A DNA stretch of 64,000 nucleotides from Halichondria panicea (lineage: Eukaryota; Porifera; Demospongiae; Suberitida; Halichondriidae). A program made the translations under genes and the position numbers. The notes beneath the pieces are model-generated. The model was not told the DNA's origin. It did not search any database and saw only the letters and a list, made by a program, of their open reading frames with translations. This document shows positions 37,788 through 51,124 of this stretch, in pieces. The stretch covers positions 2,570,525 to 2,634,524 of the forward strand of contig NC_087378.1 of assembly GCF_963675165.1 (NCBI RefSeq), read 5' to 3'. Every line of letters starts with the position of its first letter. Positions within the stretch are counted from its first letter, which is position 1.

Positions 37788-38453
37788 TGTGTACGTGTGA
37801 AGATCAACTATGCGGCGGGATGTACCTAATAGGTACTAGGCAGAGGTAAGTACTAGGTGGCACTCTTGGCACACAGCTAGACTGTAAACCACGCCCCTTT
37901 TCTAAGGAAAGGGGCGTGGTTTCCAGTCTGCACACATCAAGGTTACGTTTTGGTAGGGATCGTCTGACTAGTATATAACATGTGCAGCTGAAAACCTTAC
38001 ATGTGTGAGCGCGAGCCAAATCAGCAGAAAAATTGACCCCTTTTCCATCTAATTAGACTACCGTAACTGTATTATAATTACAGCGCCACTCTAATTATAC
38101 TAAATTCGGCCTTATAATGTCTTGCAAAAATAATAATGTCTGTCTGGCGCTGTAATTCCAGTTTAGGTTTTGCTATTTATCTGATCCAACGCTCGCAAAA
38201 TTCGCATATGTTTAATGGTTTGCAAAACGTATAATCGTATAATTATACAATTATATCGATACCCATTAAACGTAAACATAATTACCACAAAATGATCATC
38301 AACTCATTCAATCCGTACAAAAACAAACATTCAAATAAGCGCTAGGGTATAATTATGTCCGTTCATGTATGACTAATATATTCGAAAACTCAACGTTGCA
38401 CTTACACATTCATTACATTACTTTTTCTATTACATTTTTCTAGTACGTTTGCT
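37788..38453. other. Intergenic region between PITHD1 and the ZC3H7-like gene
   Basis: Upstream of PITHD1 and downstream of the next minus-strand gene. It holds an inverted repeat at 37881-37923 (aaaccacgcccctttt with its mirror), a GAGCCAAATCAGCAGAAA repeat at about 38018 (also at 34970 and 37320), and AT-rich sequence. No gene supported. Confidence 0.6.
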
Positions 38454-41400
38454 CTACTTTAGGAAGGCAGTGTCCTCAGTGAGTGAGCAGCCCCAGTCCT
38501 CGATGGGGACGTGCTGGAAGGTGGTGTCCTCTATGTTCAGAATGCCCAACTCCTCAGATGAGCTTGTGCCGTTGGACAAGTTCCACTTTTGCTGGAAAGC
38601 TTTCGTGGCGTTGTCCGAGCTGTAACGGACGATAAGAACCAACAATAATAACATAAGTTATAAAAAGAGACACAGAGCAATTATTAGAACATGAATTGCA
38701 CAGACACAACAATTATACATGCTTTCAAGTTATCATGCATGCATACCTAGGATTGCCAAAGACTTGATTATCGTTCACCATGTCCACAGTAGGTTGACTT
38801 CCTTGCAGTACAGGCTGAGCACCATTCCTGACATCTTCCACTATTGTACAAGAACAATAGTTAAAAGTCGCTGTACATGCGTAAAACAATATAGAAGAGG
38901 TACAGGATACGCAGTTAGCCAGGTCAAAGTACAATATCACACAATCATACAGCACATTGTACGTACATGCACCTATAACGACCCTAATGTCACTAACAAT
39001 CTACCTACCCTTCACAGACATGGGCAGATAAAGAAATTCTTCGTATCCGAGATTCAGCTTTAGTTCACAGATCTCCGAGGATCCGCGATTCATCGAGACC
39101 ACCTGAGCAACTACGCCCACCACCACCCTCCCCAACAAGATCCCAGAGTTAATAGACTCCGCCTCCCATATGGGACCACCCACAGAAAAACTGTGGGGTC
39201 CACTAGAGATGCTGCTTATCTTGAAGGTGGGCTCGGTGAGAGAGGGAGCGGGGCTGGAACTGGGAGGGGCGTGACAGTACACTCCAAACAATGTCTGCCA
39301 GTTCTGGAATAAGAGAATGAGCAAAGAAATTGTACATAAAAATTATTATGTATGTACTGTATAGCGTGACATTTTTGAGGCACTCAATTTTCGTGGAAGT
39401 GCCTCTAAAGAATAAAATTCATTTCGCGCTCTTTCGTCAAATGATGTTGCGTCTTCCGTTGGGTTAAGTATTGCGTGGACTTATTTTCGTTGAGGATTGC
39501 TAACCAGCACCTCGAAAATGTTGTGCTACTATTAAATTGGCAATGATGGTCATCCTAGCCCCAGGGGTAACTTGATGTATTTTTTTGCACACGTACTTAT
39601 TACATGTATGCACACTATACACGAACTAAAATGTTACCCACCTGGCCTTGAAGTGTTATTCTCCACTCAACGCTTCCCTCACTAGCCTTGACAGTGACAG
39701 ACGTTGCTCTGGACGAGGTCACTATCACATTAGGATACTGCGAGTCCATCTACACACAAAATGAAGCATTCGATGATAGTTTCATGACAGATCAAGTGTA
39801 CTACAAAAGCATGCCATTATAGACACACACAACATTAGGTCATGACAAATACCGATAAGTAAGAAAGACACTTACAGGATTTGGGGAGAGACGTAGACCA
39901 TTGGTGAGCTCTGTTAGTTTCACAGGTGGTGGGAGGGTCTCTGGGTGGACCCCTTTGGTGGGATTGACAGGTTTTCTAACTAGAGACCACTCCTGTTTCC
40001 AAGATGTCAACTGTTTTTGAGCATGTGCCAGCCGGCACTCTGGAGCACCATGACAACCATGCCTGTACGTGAAAACAAAAACGATAAAAGAGGTACATTC
40101 TGAATCTATGCACGTAGCACTAAAATTATAGTACAGATTAAACAACTGATTTTACAGTACAAAAAAATAACGTACCTGTAACACAGCTTCATGTCTTTGA
40201 CTTGCAATTTTGGATGTGGTGGAGAGTAGCTAAACAATTGTTTGCCCCCAATCGCCATAAAAACAGCATTGCAATGGGTTGCACTCTGACAGTGAGTGAA
40301 GAGCTTTTCAGCATTCACGAAACTCTCATAGCAAACAAGACAAACGTTGGAACTTTTTCTTGAGGAGGTATTTTGTGCTAAATTCGTCATAGCAGCTGCT
40401 CCATTATGTTGAGGCTCAAATCCACTAGATAAATGCTCCTCATAGCTATTGGAGAATCCATCACTAATGTCTGGTGTTCGCTTGTGTGAACTTCCACTTT
40501 GACTGCTTGACCCATGGCCACTTAATGATAACCTATCAGCGCTTTCATTTTCACTACTTGAGGGACTGATTCTATCGAGATCCAAGCCCGTGACCTTTGG
40601 TTTAGTTCGTGTGGCTGATAATGCTTCAGTTTTCTTAGGAGATCGTCTTTGTCGCTTTGACTTAACTTTCACAAATCCTTCGGCTTCAAGCGCTTTTTCC
40701 AAAATCAAGGGTTCGGAGTTTGGCATGCGAGGCACTAGTAGAGCAGAATCTGTGCTGTTCACTATTGCTTCAATAGATTCTCGTTCAGCCATGATAGCCT
40801 TAGGTTTTACTGAGTTCAGTGTATTTGACTTCATTTTCGATTCACGTTTAACAGGAGACGCTTTAATCCCATTTCGTACTGGGTCATTGTTCCAGGCATT
40901 GTTCTTGGGAGGTTGTTTCTGGGGTGCCTGGCGATTATCTTTTTTCAACTTGTCATGTAATAACTGCTGAGTATCATGTGACTCTCCTGTACTTGTAGTA
41001 GGAGCATTCATCCAACCTTGCAAAGCGGCCTGGGATGTACATGTAGGTACTGGTAGACCCCAATTGGCTTGAGGATTCTTATCTCCAATATCGCCGTGCT
41101 CACCGAAACTTGTAAAACTTCCAGAATTCAAGTATGGATCACTAGAGCTGAAATTCGAACCATCTGGCCCACTGAACAAGGCTGGGAAGAATCCTCCCAG
41201 AGCATCTTCAGGTACACCGCCATTACCATAAAGGCTCAGTCCAAGATAGTCACTACTACCAGTTTTTCCACTCGTTTCAGTAGTTTGTGGGAGTATGTTG
41301 GTAAGGATGTTAGGGAAAGCTCCAAACATGCTATTAGCATCAGCAGACACTGGAAGCACGGGTTGTAGGTTGCTCTTTGGCTGAGACTGGAGAGTAGTGG

Positions 41401-44400
41401 CCATAGAGGTGTGAGCTAACTTGATGGCTTCTTCTAGATCTGACCTGAGCGTAGGAGACTGGATATCCCCGGGTAGAAACGAGGTGGAGGGTGAGGGATG
41501 ATGAACAGATACGCTCAGCGATGGCTGTTTTCTCGGCTCTGTTACTCCTGAAGGCTTGAATTGCAGAGGGGGTGTTTGCTTACTAGCTGCCATAGTTGGC
41601 TTGCTGATAAGTTTTGGTGGGTTAGTAGTCATCGAGATTTGCTGGTTATTCTTGGGAAGTGGTGGTTGGCTGCCCACTAGGAAGGGCCTTGGTTGGTTGA
41701 TCTTCAGTTGGGCAGGGATAATTGTTGTGACTTGTGGTGGCGCAGTCAGAAATTGCTTATACACGTCTTCGTATTCTTTACCTGCAAAAATATAATCATA
41801 TTGTATACTTTATGTATTGCATATGCTACTGTACAGCATCACTTATATATACATAATGTGCCATTCATGTACATATGCAGCTGACCTGTCTCTCTCTCCA
41901 CAGTCCATATGACCATCTCCTCTACGGTGTGAGGGAACCAAGGGTTAGTACCCTTGGACATGGCATAGCACGTGCTGTGATCATCTTTCTTGCACATGAC
42001 AAACGAGTTCTTAGACTGCTTCATGTGTTTGGGCAATGGGGGAACGGGAATCCACTCTGAGGGACTAACACATAGCACACACTTTGGGATCACTTTAATA
42101 TCTCTCCAAGGGTTGTGTCCATAAGGGCAAGAGAAGGAACGATTCACTTCAACTTTTTGAATGAGGTTCTTACAGCCAGAGTCAAAGAAACACAAACGAC
42201 AAACGAAAGTGCAGCTTTTGAAACACTCGGCGACGCTTGAGAGCAGCTCTGAAGGAACATCTCTTATGGTAACGAACTCGACTTCTCTAGGATGGAAGAG
42301 ACGATTGGTTGATTGGTTGGTAGTTTGAGGGGGAGGGGTGATTCTGTGGATAGGGGTAGCTGGTTTAGGGGATACAGTAGAGGCTGGACTGACAGAGCTG
42401 CCAGTATTCGGAGGAGGTGTGCGGGAAGATCCTGCAGAGGGAAACCGTATATTAATGAGGAGCTTGGATTACGCATAGGAATACCAGTACAGTAGAGAGA
42501 AAATGCATACTTTAGCAATCACATGCGAAGTACACATAATGTTGAGGCCACTACAGAAAGCCAGACAAAGATCTGATGAACATGTACATGTACCACTCAT
42601 TACAAAGCTAGATTACACTTACCTCTAGAGTTATGTTTGTCTGCGGACATTACACTCAGTTTCTCTGCCACAAATTCTTCGAATGAGCACTCCTCCTCGC
42701 TCTCCACGATCCACACAACCAGCGCCTCCACAGAGTGGGCAAACATTTCGTTAGATTTGAGGGATTTAGTGTAGCATTTATGATGGTTCTTCTGCGGACA
42801 CTTCTTGATTGTGGCCACGGGTGGTAAAGGGGGTAGGGGCACCGACTCCCCTCGCTCAAAACATGGCTCATTGTCACACAGTGTACAACCTATTCGGAAC
42901 GCAGAATGTATGATATTTCATTGGGTACAAGAATCTGCTGAGACACGTCAAGGGCCACTAATATACAACAGTGACAATACAATCCATGAAGCCCTAATAC
43001 AGCAAACCAATGCCAAAAGACACATAGACCCACCTGGTATGACTAGTATTGGCTTGTTCCAGGGATGGCCTCCATTGCTGCAAATATTGGAGCTATGAAC
43101 GCGGCCACTCAGCACACGCTCCTCGTAGAAACATAGTCTACACACCTCCTTCCTGGATTGAAAGCAGTTTGAGATTGCTTTGAGGAGAGGCACAGGGATG
43201 TCAGGAACATCCTTGAAATTCACCTCCAAGAATTTATACAAAGCTGAGCAGAGACGGTAAAAGTAATGGAATGTACACAAGTATAATTTGTGTACAAATA
43301 CACCGTAACATGATAATTATTGGCTCAGGGGTAGCTACCAAAAACACCTACATACATGTACATGCATAACAAGTCACATTGCCTTTGGTCCACCATGCTA
43401 ACAACCTCACACTTTACCTAATACACAAATGCACTAACCTTGTTGCTGGGTCCTTGTCGAGGTGGGGCTAATGACGGAAGGTAGAGGGGTCTGCGAGACC
43501 TGCACCTCATAGGTTGCGCTCCCCATTCGGTAGTTAGGGGGCACATTAAAGTTCGTAGCTGGTAACTGGAAACCAGTTTTATTCATAGCGTTGGTGGTTA
43601 TTACAGCATTTTGACGCATCCCTCCGGGGCTCGTTGTGATTGCTATCCCAATCGTACTCATTTGAACAATTCCCGACGGCTTGAATTCTGGTATAGACGA
43701 TATGTAGTTCCTCATATTATTAGCACTACTAGCCAGTCCTTGTACTGGCGCAGTAGGAGGGTACATGTACCTACTAGCAGCTGGAGTATTAACAGCATTG
43801 CCATTTTGGAGCACAGCAGCTGGCCGAGGAGCTACTGCCTGTGATATAGTGGAGATCATCACACCGCCTGACTGAGTCTGAGTCGTATTACTTCCATACT
43901 GAAATTCACGCCTGGGCCTCGACACTAAACTTGTACTAGTTGCCTGTGCAGTGTTGAACACAGGGGTGGTTATGTTAGCAGCCACTTTCTGAGCCATGGT
44001 GAGTTTACTTGGAGAAGTGGACACAGCGAGCTGAGGGTGTGGTTTAAAGGTCAGACGTGTATTAGGAGTGGAAGCACTGGGGGTAAATTTCGAAGGATTA
44101 GTGGGCGTGGCAGCAGTGCCACCTCGATTTGGACTGGTGCGAGTTGAAGGCAAGAGGTTGTCAGGAATGCGACTCACACTCTCGATAAAAGCTGGAAACG
44201 AGCAACCTGTACAGAAAATATCCATTTACACACATACGAATAGCAAAAATTCATTGATTATGACCATTCAAATTTATAGTCTCTACTTTGTTTAGCTACA
44301 GTATCATACACCTTAAGGTAGAGTGCATGTTAAGCATTTAAATCAATGTTTGTTCAAAAGAATGCGAATTTGATTAAATCACCTCTCTCCCTCTCCACGG

Positions 44401-44670
44401 TCCAGACTATCATCTCCTCCACAGAGTGGGGGTACCAGAACTCGTTCTCTATATACACACGGAAACACCTGAAGTGATCCTTCTTCTGACAATACTCAAA
44501 TGAGTCCTTGATGGGTTTCCCCTCGGGCCAAGGGGCTATGGGGAGGTACTCAAAACTGCCAAAGTTCCAACAGAGGCTGCTGGCCGGGATGACCACCACT
44601 TGGTCCCACACTCTGTGACAGTACGAGCACACCATCCCATTGGAGCTCTTGTCAAACTTGACAATGCTCT

Positions 44671-44739
<69 letters not shown>

Positions 44740-45040
44740 CGTAGTGGGACATGTAAACACAACATTGAATCTAAATTGTATGACCCTGCTCATGTACACA
44801 CCAGTAATATACACTTAATCACTGGTGAATTTTACTGCTAATGAATGCAAAAGTGGTTAAGTAAACACACAGGAAGTCAAAAAAGCACCTTTTTATTATC
44901 TTTGTAGTAGCACCATTTGCAGTAGTCCTTGGACCTACTGTACAGTTCTATGACATTCAGTAAGAGAGCTTGAGGAATGGCCGCCACACTCTTGAACACA
45001 CAATCCTCAGGATAATAATCGTATTCGTTGTCATCTGTGC

Positions 45041-45079
<39 letters not shown>

Positions 45080-45144
45080 CTTGTGTGTGTGCGTGCTTGT
45101 GTGTGTGTGTGTGTGTGCGTGTGCGTGCTTGTGTATGTGCGTGC

Positions 45145-45198
<54 letters not shown>

Positions 45199-46412
45199 AT
45201 GCTTGTGAGTGTGAGTGTGTACATGTAGGTGCAGTGATGCCAGAACAGAGTGGGCAATGTTATTGAGAGAATAAATCCTTACCACTATCGTCGTAAAACT
45301 CGTCCAAATGGTGAGTGCTGTTAGCTGGCCCGTTGGCTTCACCAAACAGCCTGTGATTGGGCGATTCTGACTCTTCATGATGAGAGCGAATAAATTCCGA
45401 GAATTTACAACCTGGAGACAATTAGAATAGCTCGGTACAGACAGAGAAAATCTACAATCCAAGCACTAGACATGTGATCTTAAAGGGTATCACAATTCTA
45501 GGCAGACAGTTCAGTTTAACAGAGTTGAACGAAGCTTTACTAGCATTGAAATAGTTATTTAAGCTGTTAGAACAAAGCCGGTTATATGTAAGTACAGGCT
45601 TTTCAACTTGCTAAGAATTGCCAGTAGCCTTCGAGTGTACTGACCATAGTGTCTCTCCATTGTCCAGATGACGAGCTCCTCGATGCTGTGACCAAACCAG
45701 GTCTCACCACCAGCTGACTTATCACAGCAGATTGTGTGGTCTTTGTTCTTACACATCTGAAATGACTTGTGTCTAGGGGAGAGGAAAACACACATTTCCA
45801 ACTTGCTATCATCACCATGGCTTGAAAAATTGGGATATTCACCTGTTAATCTTTGCCATGAGCATCTTTGGAGGAGGAGGAATGGCGACTGTAGAGGAGC
45901 CTGCCAAGTTATCACACATCTTACTGGCCGGTATCAGCAGCAATGGGGCTGCAACCTTCTTACAATGCTTACAGAATCTGTTAGGGACAGATAACTGTTC
46001 TATCTTATTCTGTTTATAGTAACAAGTACGGCAAATGTTCTTTGATTTCTTGTAACAGTCCACAATATCTTGCAGGAGGTAAGAGTTTATTTTAGAGACA
46101 TGCTTGAACAGGGCTTTAGTTGGGTCGTAACGCTGGAAGACAGAGTAGGCCACATCTGTGTAAAGGAAAGACACTATAACCAGAACCAGGAGTACATGAA
46201 TACTGCCAGAACTCTATAACTGTACACCAAAACCAGGAGTCTGTGTACCAAAAGATAGCATGATACATAACATGTACATAATTATAATTACAGACTTGAT
46301 AATAGCCTCAACCCAATCCCAAGCCAATCAAGCTTACTAGACACAAGGGGAGAGATTACACAAAAATCATTCAAATGAGGTCGTTTCCTAAGCAATTCCA
46401 CGAAGTCATACT

Positions 46413-46468
<56 letters not shown>

Positions 46469-47581
46469 TAATGTGTTACTGCTCTTACTCTCTACAAAGG
46501 TCTTCTTCTTAGCTCTGGCTTCTTTACGCAGGGCCTTCTTGAGAGCGGCAGCATCTTCGTGAAGAGCACTGGCCTGTACGTGTAGAGACTTTCCACTTCC
46601 ATTTGATGAGGACACCTTGGAAAGCACTGCAAGTTGACATACTCAAATATTATCTGAGGTACACACTAAATGAAACAAGGGTCACAACCACAACAATACT
46701 AAGTTGAAAATGAAACCAGAAACTACCCTCCAAAAGCATTGTAATGAATATTGAGCGTCTACATTTCTTAACTAGTACAAGTATATGTCATGTAACAGAT
46801 GCATACCAACCTTGTTCACAGTCCTCGATACAGCCATCTAATGGATCGTCTAGATCGTCAGTGTCGTATTCATTCTTAACCTGAAGACACAATCACACTT
46901 TCAACCTACGCATGAACTTTTAACATGCAAATAGACACAAATCAATACTCTTAATCATCAGTAGAATGGACAATAAAACGGTAACTGTGTATTGTAACTG
47001 ACAACCAATTTACCCAATCTAGAGGCAATACGATGTGACTTGTAATCTGACATGGTAATCACCAGGCACACACAGCCCCCCCCCCCCCCCCCACACACAA
47101 ACACACAGAGCATACGCACAGCGATATAAAGAAGTTCAGCTCTCTTCATGAGCACAATGCACTGTATGTCAGGATCTTCCTTTGTCTGACGAAGCGCTAT
47201 ATCTGCTTTAGAGATACCGTCCAGACAAAGTGATTCACTGGTCTCTGCTTTCGATAAGCAGTCTTGGATTAAATCGATGTATCCGAAAATATCCATCACA
47301 CCGTCCTCCTCGTCCTGTACATGTACGTGTATACACACAGTGTGTACACAAAATAAATATTTTGTTTAATTTCACACACACACAACATAACGGGCTTAGG
47401 TCTAATGGTCCACAACAACAAGATCATAAAAATGTTGAGTGAAACGTACTTATACACACAGTAGATCTATACAGTACAGAGAAAGGCAATCCCAATTTAA
47501 TAATTATTATAAACGCTATGTCAGCATTTTGATGTTGAAAGCTACCTCTTTGAGGGGCGGTTTCTTCTTTTTAGGTGGCAT
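38454..47581 (-). CDS. ZC3H7-like zinc-finger protein, long form with multiple modified CCCH units
   Basis: Nineteen minus-strand exons: 47546-47581, 47120-47314, 46811-46880, 46489-46626, 45843-46155, 45645-45772, 45283-45411, 44889-45034, 44383-44668, 43439-44206, 43034-43243, 42623-42889, 41886-42431, 40176-41781, 39876-40062, 39642-39749, 39009-39303, 38747-38840, 38454-38619. They join in phase to 1895 aa (vertebrate ZC3H7A/B about 970). Residues 13-146 are TPR-like helices. Five zinc units follow: a CxxC treble (ICRTC, YCKWC, VCRLC, VCRLC) and then C-x4-H-x2-C...H followed by HSxEExxxWxxE (CKNKDHTIC, CQKKDHFRC, CPQKNHHKC, CKKDDHSTC). The last unit is a C2H2 finger (NVCLVC...H) plus a canonical CCCH (CYRHGCHGAPECRLAH), as at the ZC3H7 C-terminus. 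Ser/Pro/Thr-rich linkers separate units; residues about 1676-1840 are an extra beta-rich domain. Expected role: RNA binding. Confidence 0.88.
39355..39532. repeat. Foldback repeat copy in ZC3H7-like intron
   Basis: Starts tactgtatagcgtgacattt and ends cctcgaaaatgttgtgctac; related to 35126-35353. Boundaries approximate. Confidence 0.45.
44671..44738. repeat. (GT)n microsatellite
   Basis: About 33 GT repeats directly upstream (in transcript order) of an exon acceptor of the ZC3H7-like gene at 44668, so the repeat forms its polypyrimidine-like intron end as (CA)n. Confidence 0.95.
45046..45205. repeat. Compound GT microsatellite/minisatellite
   Basis: GT runs interrupted by regular gtgcgtgcttgt units, beginning 12 bp from the exon boundary at 45034 of the ZC3H7-like gene. 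Unstable; lengths may be polymorphic. Confidence 0.95.
46417..46466. repeat. (CA)n microsatellite
   Basis: About 25 CA repeats in the ZC3H7-like intron between 46156 and 46488. Confidence 0.95.
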
Positions 47582-47852
47582 ATAATACTGTACCAAACAA
47601 AGGCCACTTGTTTACAGCGACCAGTAAAATTCTTCTTGTTTCAATTAAACTTGCGCTTTGCTTACTTGATCAACATTTGCATAAAACACAACACTAAGCT
47701 TTTCGGTTTTGCCAAGTAAGCAATAAAGAAAACATGCGCAACAGTGACAAATTTAGGGAAAGTCCCTACAAAACACAGTCCTGATAAATCCTGATAAGTC
47801 ATGATTATGCATGATCGTTCAGCTATATATTAACACTCTACATGACTTGTGT

Positions 47853-50800
47853 TCAACTTGGTGCCCAACGCTGTACAGCTTGAGGGGGTGCCTGCACAAA
47901 CGAAAATAACGTCACTTGTGTTTTCCTACATATGTAATGGCATAAATCTTACCCCTCCAGCCAGCACGGCAGATATGGCTGCTTTTTTCTTGTCAATGTT
48001 CTGAGAAACAAACTGGCTCTGGAAAGCCAGACTCTTAGTTTTGTCAATCACTCTTTGATAGAGTGACGTCGTCTGTGTGTTCATGATGACATGACCCTGA
48101 GGGAATAAAATTAGACATTAGCTAATAGGGTCACGACCAGCTAGGTTACTTCAGTGAGAGGAATTGTCTAGCCCCCAAGACAACAGTTTTGTATTCATAC
48201 CACTTCAGATACATATATAATCATACTAGAAGAGGACATATTTCTACAGTGTAGAGAGAATCGAAACAGACCTCCAATGCGTCAATCTTTGCATCCAACT
48301 TTGCATTCCTGATGAGGTTCACAATCCACTTCTCAGCATCATCACTGCTCATGTTCAGCTTGGTGGCTAGCATGCTACAAGAGGCAACATTGAACATCAT
48401 GCAGGATCAAGTAAACACTACAATGCATGCGCGCTACCTTATGCTGATACAGTGATGGATCCTACAGAAGGTCTCAAAGATAGAGAGACGAGCATTCTCA
48501 ATGAAGGCTCCTTTGCATGCAACTAGGAAGAAGTCATTCTCCAGTACCTAAGTATAATAAGCAGCATAATCATTAATTTTTTTAAAACATGAATTCAAAA
48601 TTACTTTTTCACATTCTGCCAACTTTTGCTGAGCTAGGTCAAAATCAAACTTGACATAGAGGCATTCCACAAACTCAGTGATCGGATCTCGATAAGCGTA
48701 AGATTCCTGTACAGAAGGAACGTTAAGTGCATGAAAGAAAGATAGTGTACATGGCTTACATGTTTGATGATTCTAACGAGGTCTTTGAGCAGGGTCTGTC
48801 TCTTCTTGCTGGTGATGACCGAAGCTGTCAGGTAACGGAAGATATGAGGACAACACGTCTGAATAGCATTTAGGTAACTGGAGGAGAAAGAAGTTTGTGT
48901 ATAAGGTACAAAAAACAAGGATATTCCTAGGCTTATATAAGAGTATTTTAGAGCATTCACTCACTCTTGGGTGAATAAGAATAAGTTGATAATCTCTTCT
49001 TGTCCCTTGGGATGGTTGAAGTAGACGAACAGACTCCAGTGAATTAGCCAGGTTCTCTGCTGAAGTCTCGTCAGGTGAGGAACATTTGGCTGTGTAACGT
49101 AGAATAATGGGCAACTTTCTTGGCAATCAGTAAATGGAATTACACACTCTATTTCCAAGAGGGGAAGAGCTAGGAGTTACAGCCATGGGGGTAGGGGACA
49201 AAGCAAACTTAGGGGCCCGGGCCTACTCTCCTGTCTTAAGGTTACGGTAAACAGTTTGCTCATGAAATTCATGATTTTCTTATAATGATTTTTATGAAAC
49301 TATAAATGCCATGAGAGAAGTTTGAAGCACATACATGATAAATATATCGTTGTATCAATCTGTATGACAAGTATCAATCTTCAAAACATCTTTCAGTGGA
49401 AGCTCTGAGCGATCATCGAAACAACACAAAACTAGTAGTCATTTTAAAAATCCAAAAACACTTCTAGCTCTGTGTTCTTGGTCTTATATGATGCTTCTTA
49501 CCATTCTGGAGGGCGGGTCGAAGCGTTTTTTTCTTTCCAGGCCAACAAACTCTCACAAAATAATAATATGTAGACTAACTCCACTTAAAATTGCGGCCAG
49601 AGCCAAGGAAAACAGCCTCTTGTGAGCTTTTAGTAGCCTTTTTTCAAATATCTCTTCGACCCGCCCTGCATATAGTGAAGCTACAGTAGACTGTACCTAA
49701 GAATGTCTATTCGAGCCATGAAATGACTACTGTGTTTCAGCTGGACTTCCAGCTCATTCTAGCTGGAAAAGATCACTAGATCTAGCTCATGAATAATTAA
49801 TGAGCAAACGGTTGACCGTAACCTTAACCCCCTCCCACAGCACAGGGAGATGGTTCAATACTGACTCACTGTCTCATCAATTTCCCTCCTCAGTTTAGCG
49901 AGCTCTTCCAAAGCACTGTCCCAGTCTTGCACTAGAATGGAACACGACAGCTTTCCCCACTCAGCACTCATTAGATTCTGGTGGTCAGCAGGTGCCTATA
50001 TACAATAATGAAAATGATACGGTGCCAAACACACGACTCCACAAGACGTCAAGGGCTAAGACACGTTAAGGACCCCGAAACAACTCTCAATCAGACGATT
50101 GGTTTACAACTCCAATTGGATTCTTACCAATAGTCTGTAAAAGTATAGATACTCTGCTGCATCAGCATATGTTCCACACTCAAACTTGAACTTGGCACAA
50201 TCGTGAATTACATCCACCATCTTCACCTCAAACTACAAAACGACAAGAAACCATTAGGCCTAGGGCTGCATCTCATGTGTACCTCTACGTACCTGATGAT
50301 TTTGAATCAAATATTCTAGCAAATTCTGATCCTCCCTACAATGTGTCGAATACAAGGTATTACAAGTGACTACATGTACTCACTTTCCACTTGAACTTTC
50401 GAGTTCCTCTGAGTCGGTAAGGATGTCGAGGATTGGCCCAAGAGCCTGATCAAATTCATGCAGCTTACTCACAACTAACCCTCTCCTTTCGACTAAATCT
50501 GAGAGGAAAAGTGCAGTATAGCAGGAAGCTACAGGAAGTCTATTTAAACACTGATAAGTTTGGGGAAGTTAACTGATAAGGTACTGGGCACCATGTACCA
50601 TAAATGTCAAGTACGACCGCCTCTTGGGAAATGGTGAGAGGTTGTATTTAATTATAAATACTCAGTGGCTTCAAAGATTTGTATACAGTGCAGATGGTCT
50701 ACTGTACTATGTATTGCGAATGCTTAGGACACGCTGAATTTCTGAGTATGAGTTTCTGAGTATGAGGAAGCCCTTACTCGAACTCACCTTCTGGGTCAGG

Positions 50801-51124
50801 ACTGTCGGGGTGAAGCTGCTTGTACACATCTACAGCATAGTCCACCTGTGGCCATACAACCCACACACTCATACACATACACGTACCTTCAATTGAACAC
50901 TGATTGAATAAGGGCTCTTACCATATTGGTTTGCGTTAACAGCTGGATCTTAGTCTCAAGCACATCTGACTCATTGTAGATCTAATATCATTATTAACCC
51001 AAGCAGTCCAGTAAATCGTAGATCAGACACCAACCTTTCTCTCAGCAAGAAACTCCAGCAGAGGAAACACAAGGTGGCGGTCCAGATAGCTAGCAATCTT
51101 GGTGGTGAGGTCGTACTCAGCCAT
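47853..51124 (-). CDS. EIF3E: Eukaryotic translation initiation factor 3 subunit E (INT6)
   Basis: Fourteen minus-strand exons: 51035-51124, 50922-50981, 50788-50845, 50384-50498, 50293-50335, 50128-50232, 49870-49995, 48965-49089, 48760-48877, 48605-48706, 48438-48547, 48272-48374, 47953-48096, 47853-47891; 445 aa, the same length as human eIF3e. The start [20 protein letters not shown] matches the family. Then come [76 protein letters not shown] and the PCI domain ([52 protein letters not shown]). It ends AVQRWAPS. It is an eIF3 subunit that contacts eIF4G. The 780-bp intron 49090-49869 carries a TTAA-flanked element. The stop is 272 bp upstream of the ZC3H7-like start, same strand. Confidence 0.97.
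49240..49823. mobile_element. TTAA-flanked non-autonomous transposon in EIF3E intron
   Basis: Both ends are bounded by TTAA (49236-49239 and 49824-49827). The element starts ggttacggtaaacagtttgc and ends gcaaacggttgaccgtaacc, an imperfect inverted repeat of about 24 bp that continues into tcat/atga. 584 bp, no frame. TTAA target sites with GG starts suggest piggyBac- or Kolobok-type mobilisation. Confidence 0.7.

Noticed and set aside
41069-41795. Plus-strand frames within the large ZC3H7-like exon
   Set aside because: Antisense shadows of a 1606-bp exon whose phases fit both neighbours.
44600-45462. Frames encoding long TH or VC dipeptide repeats
   Set aside because: Translations of GT/CA microsatellites in introns.
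46905-47105. Extension of the ZC3H7-like exon into GGGGG-rich sequence
   Set aside because: A good donor (GCT|gtgcgt) at 47119 keeps phase with the next exon; the rest is intron with a poly-C run.
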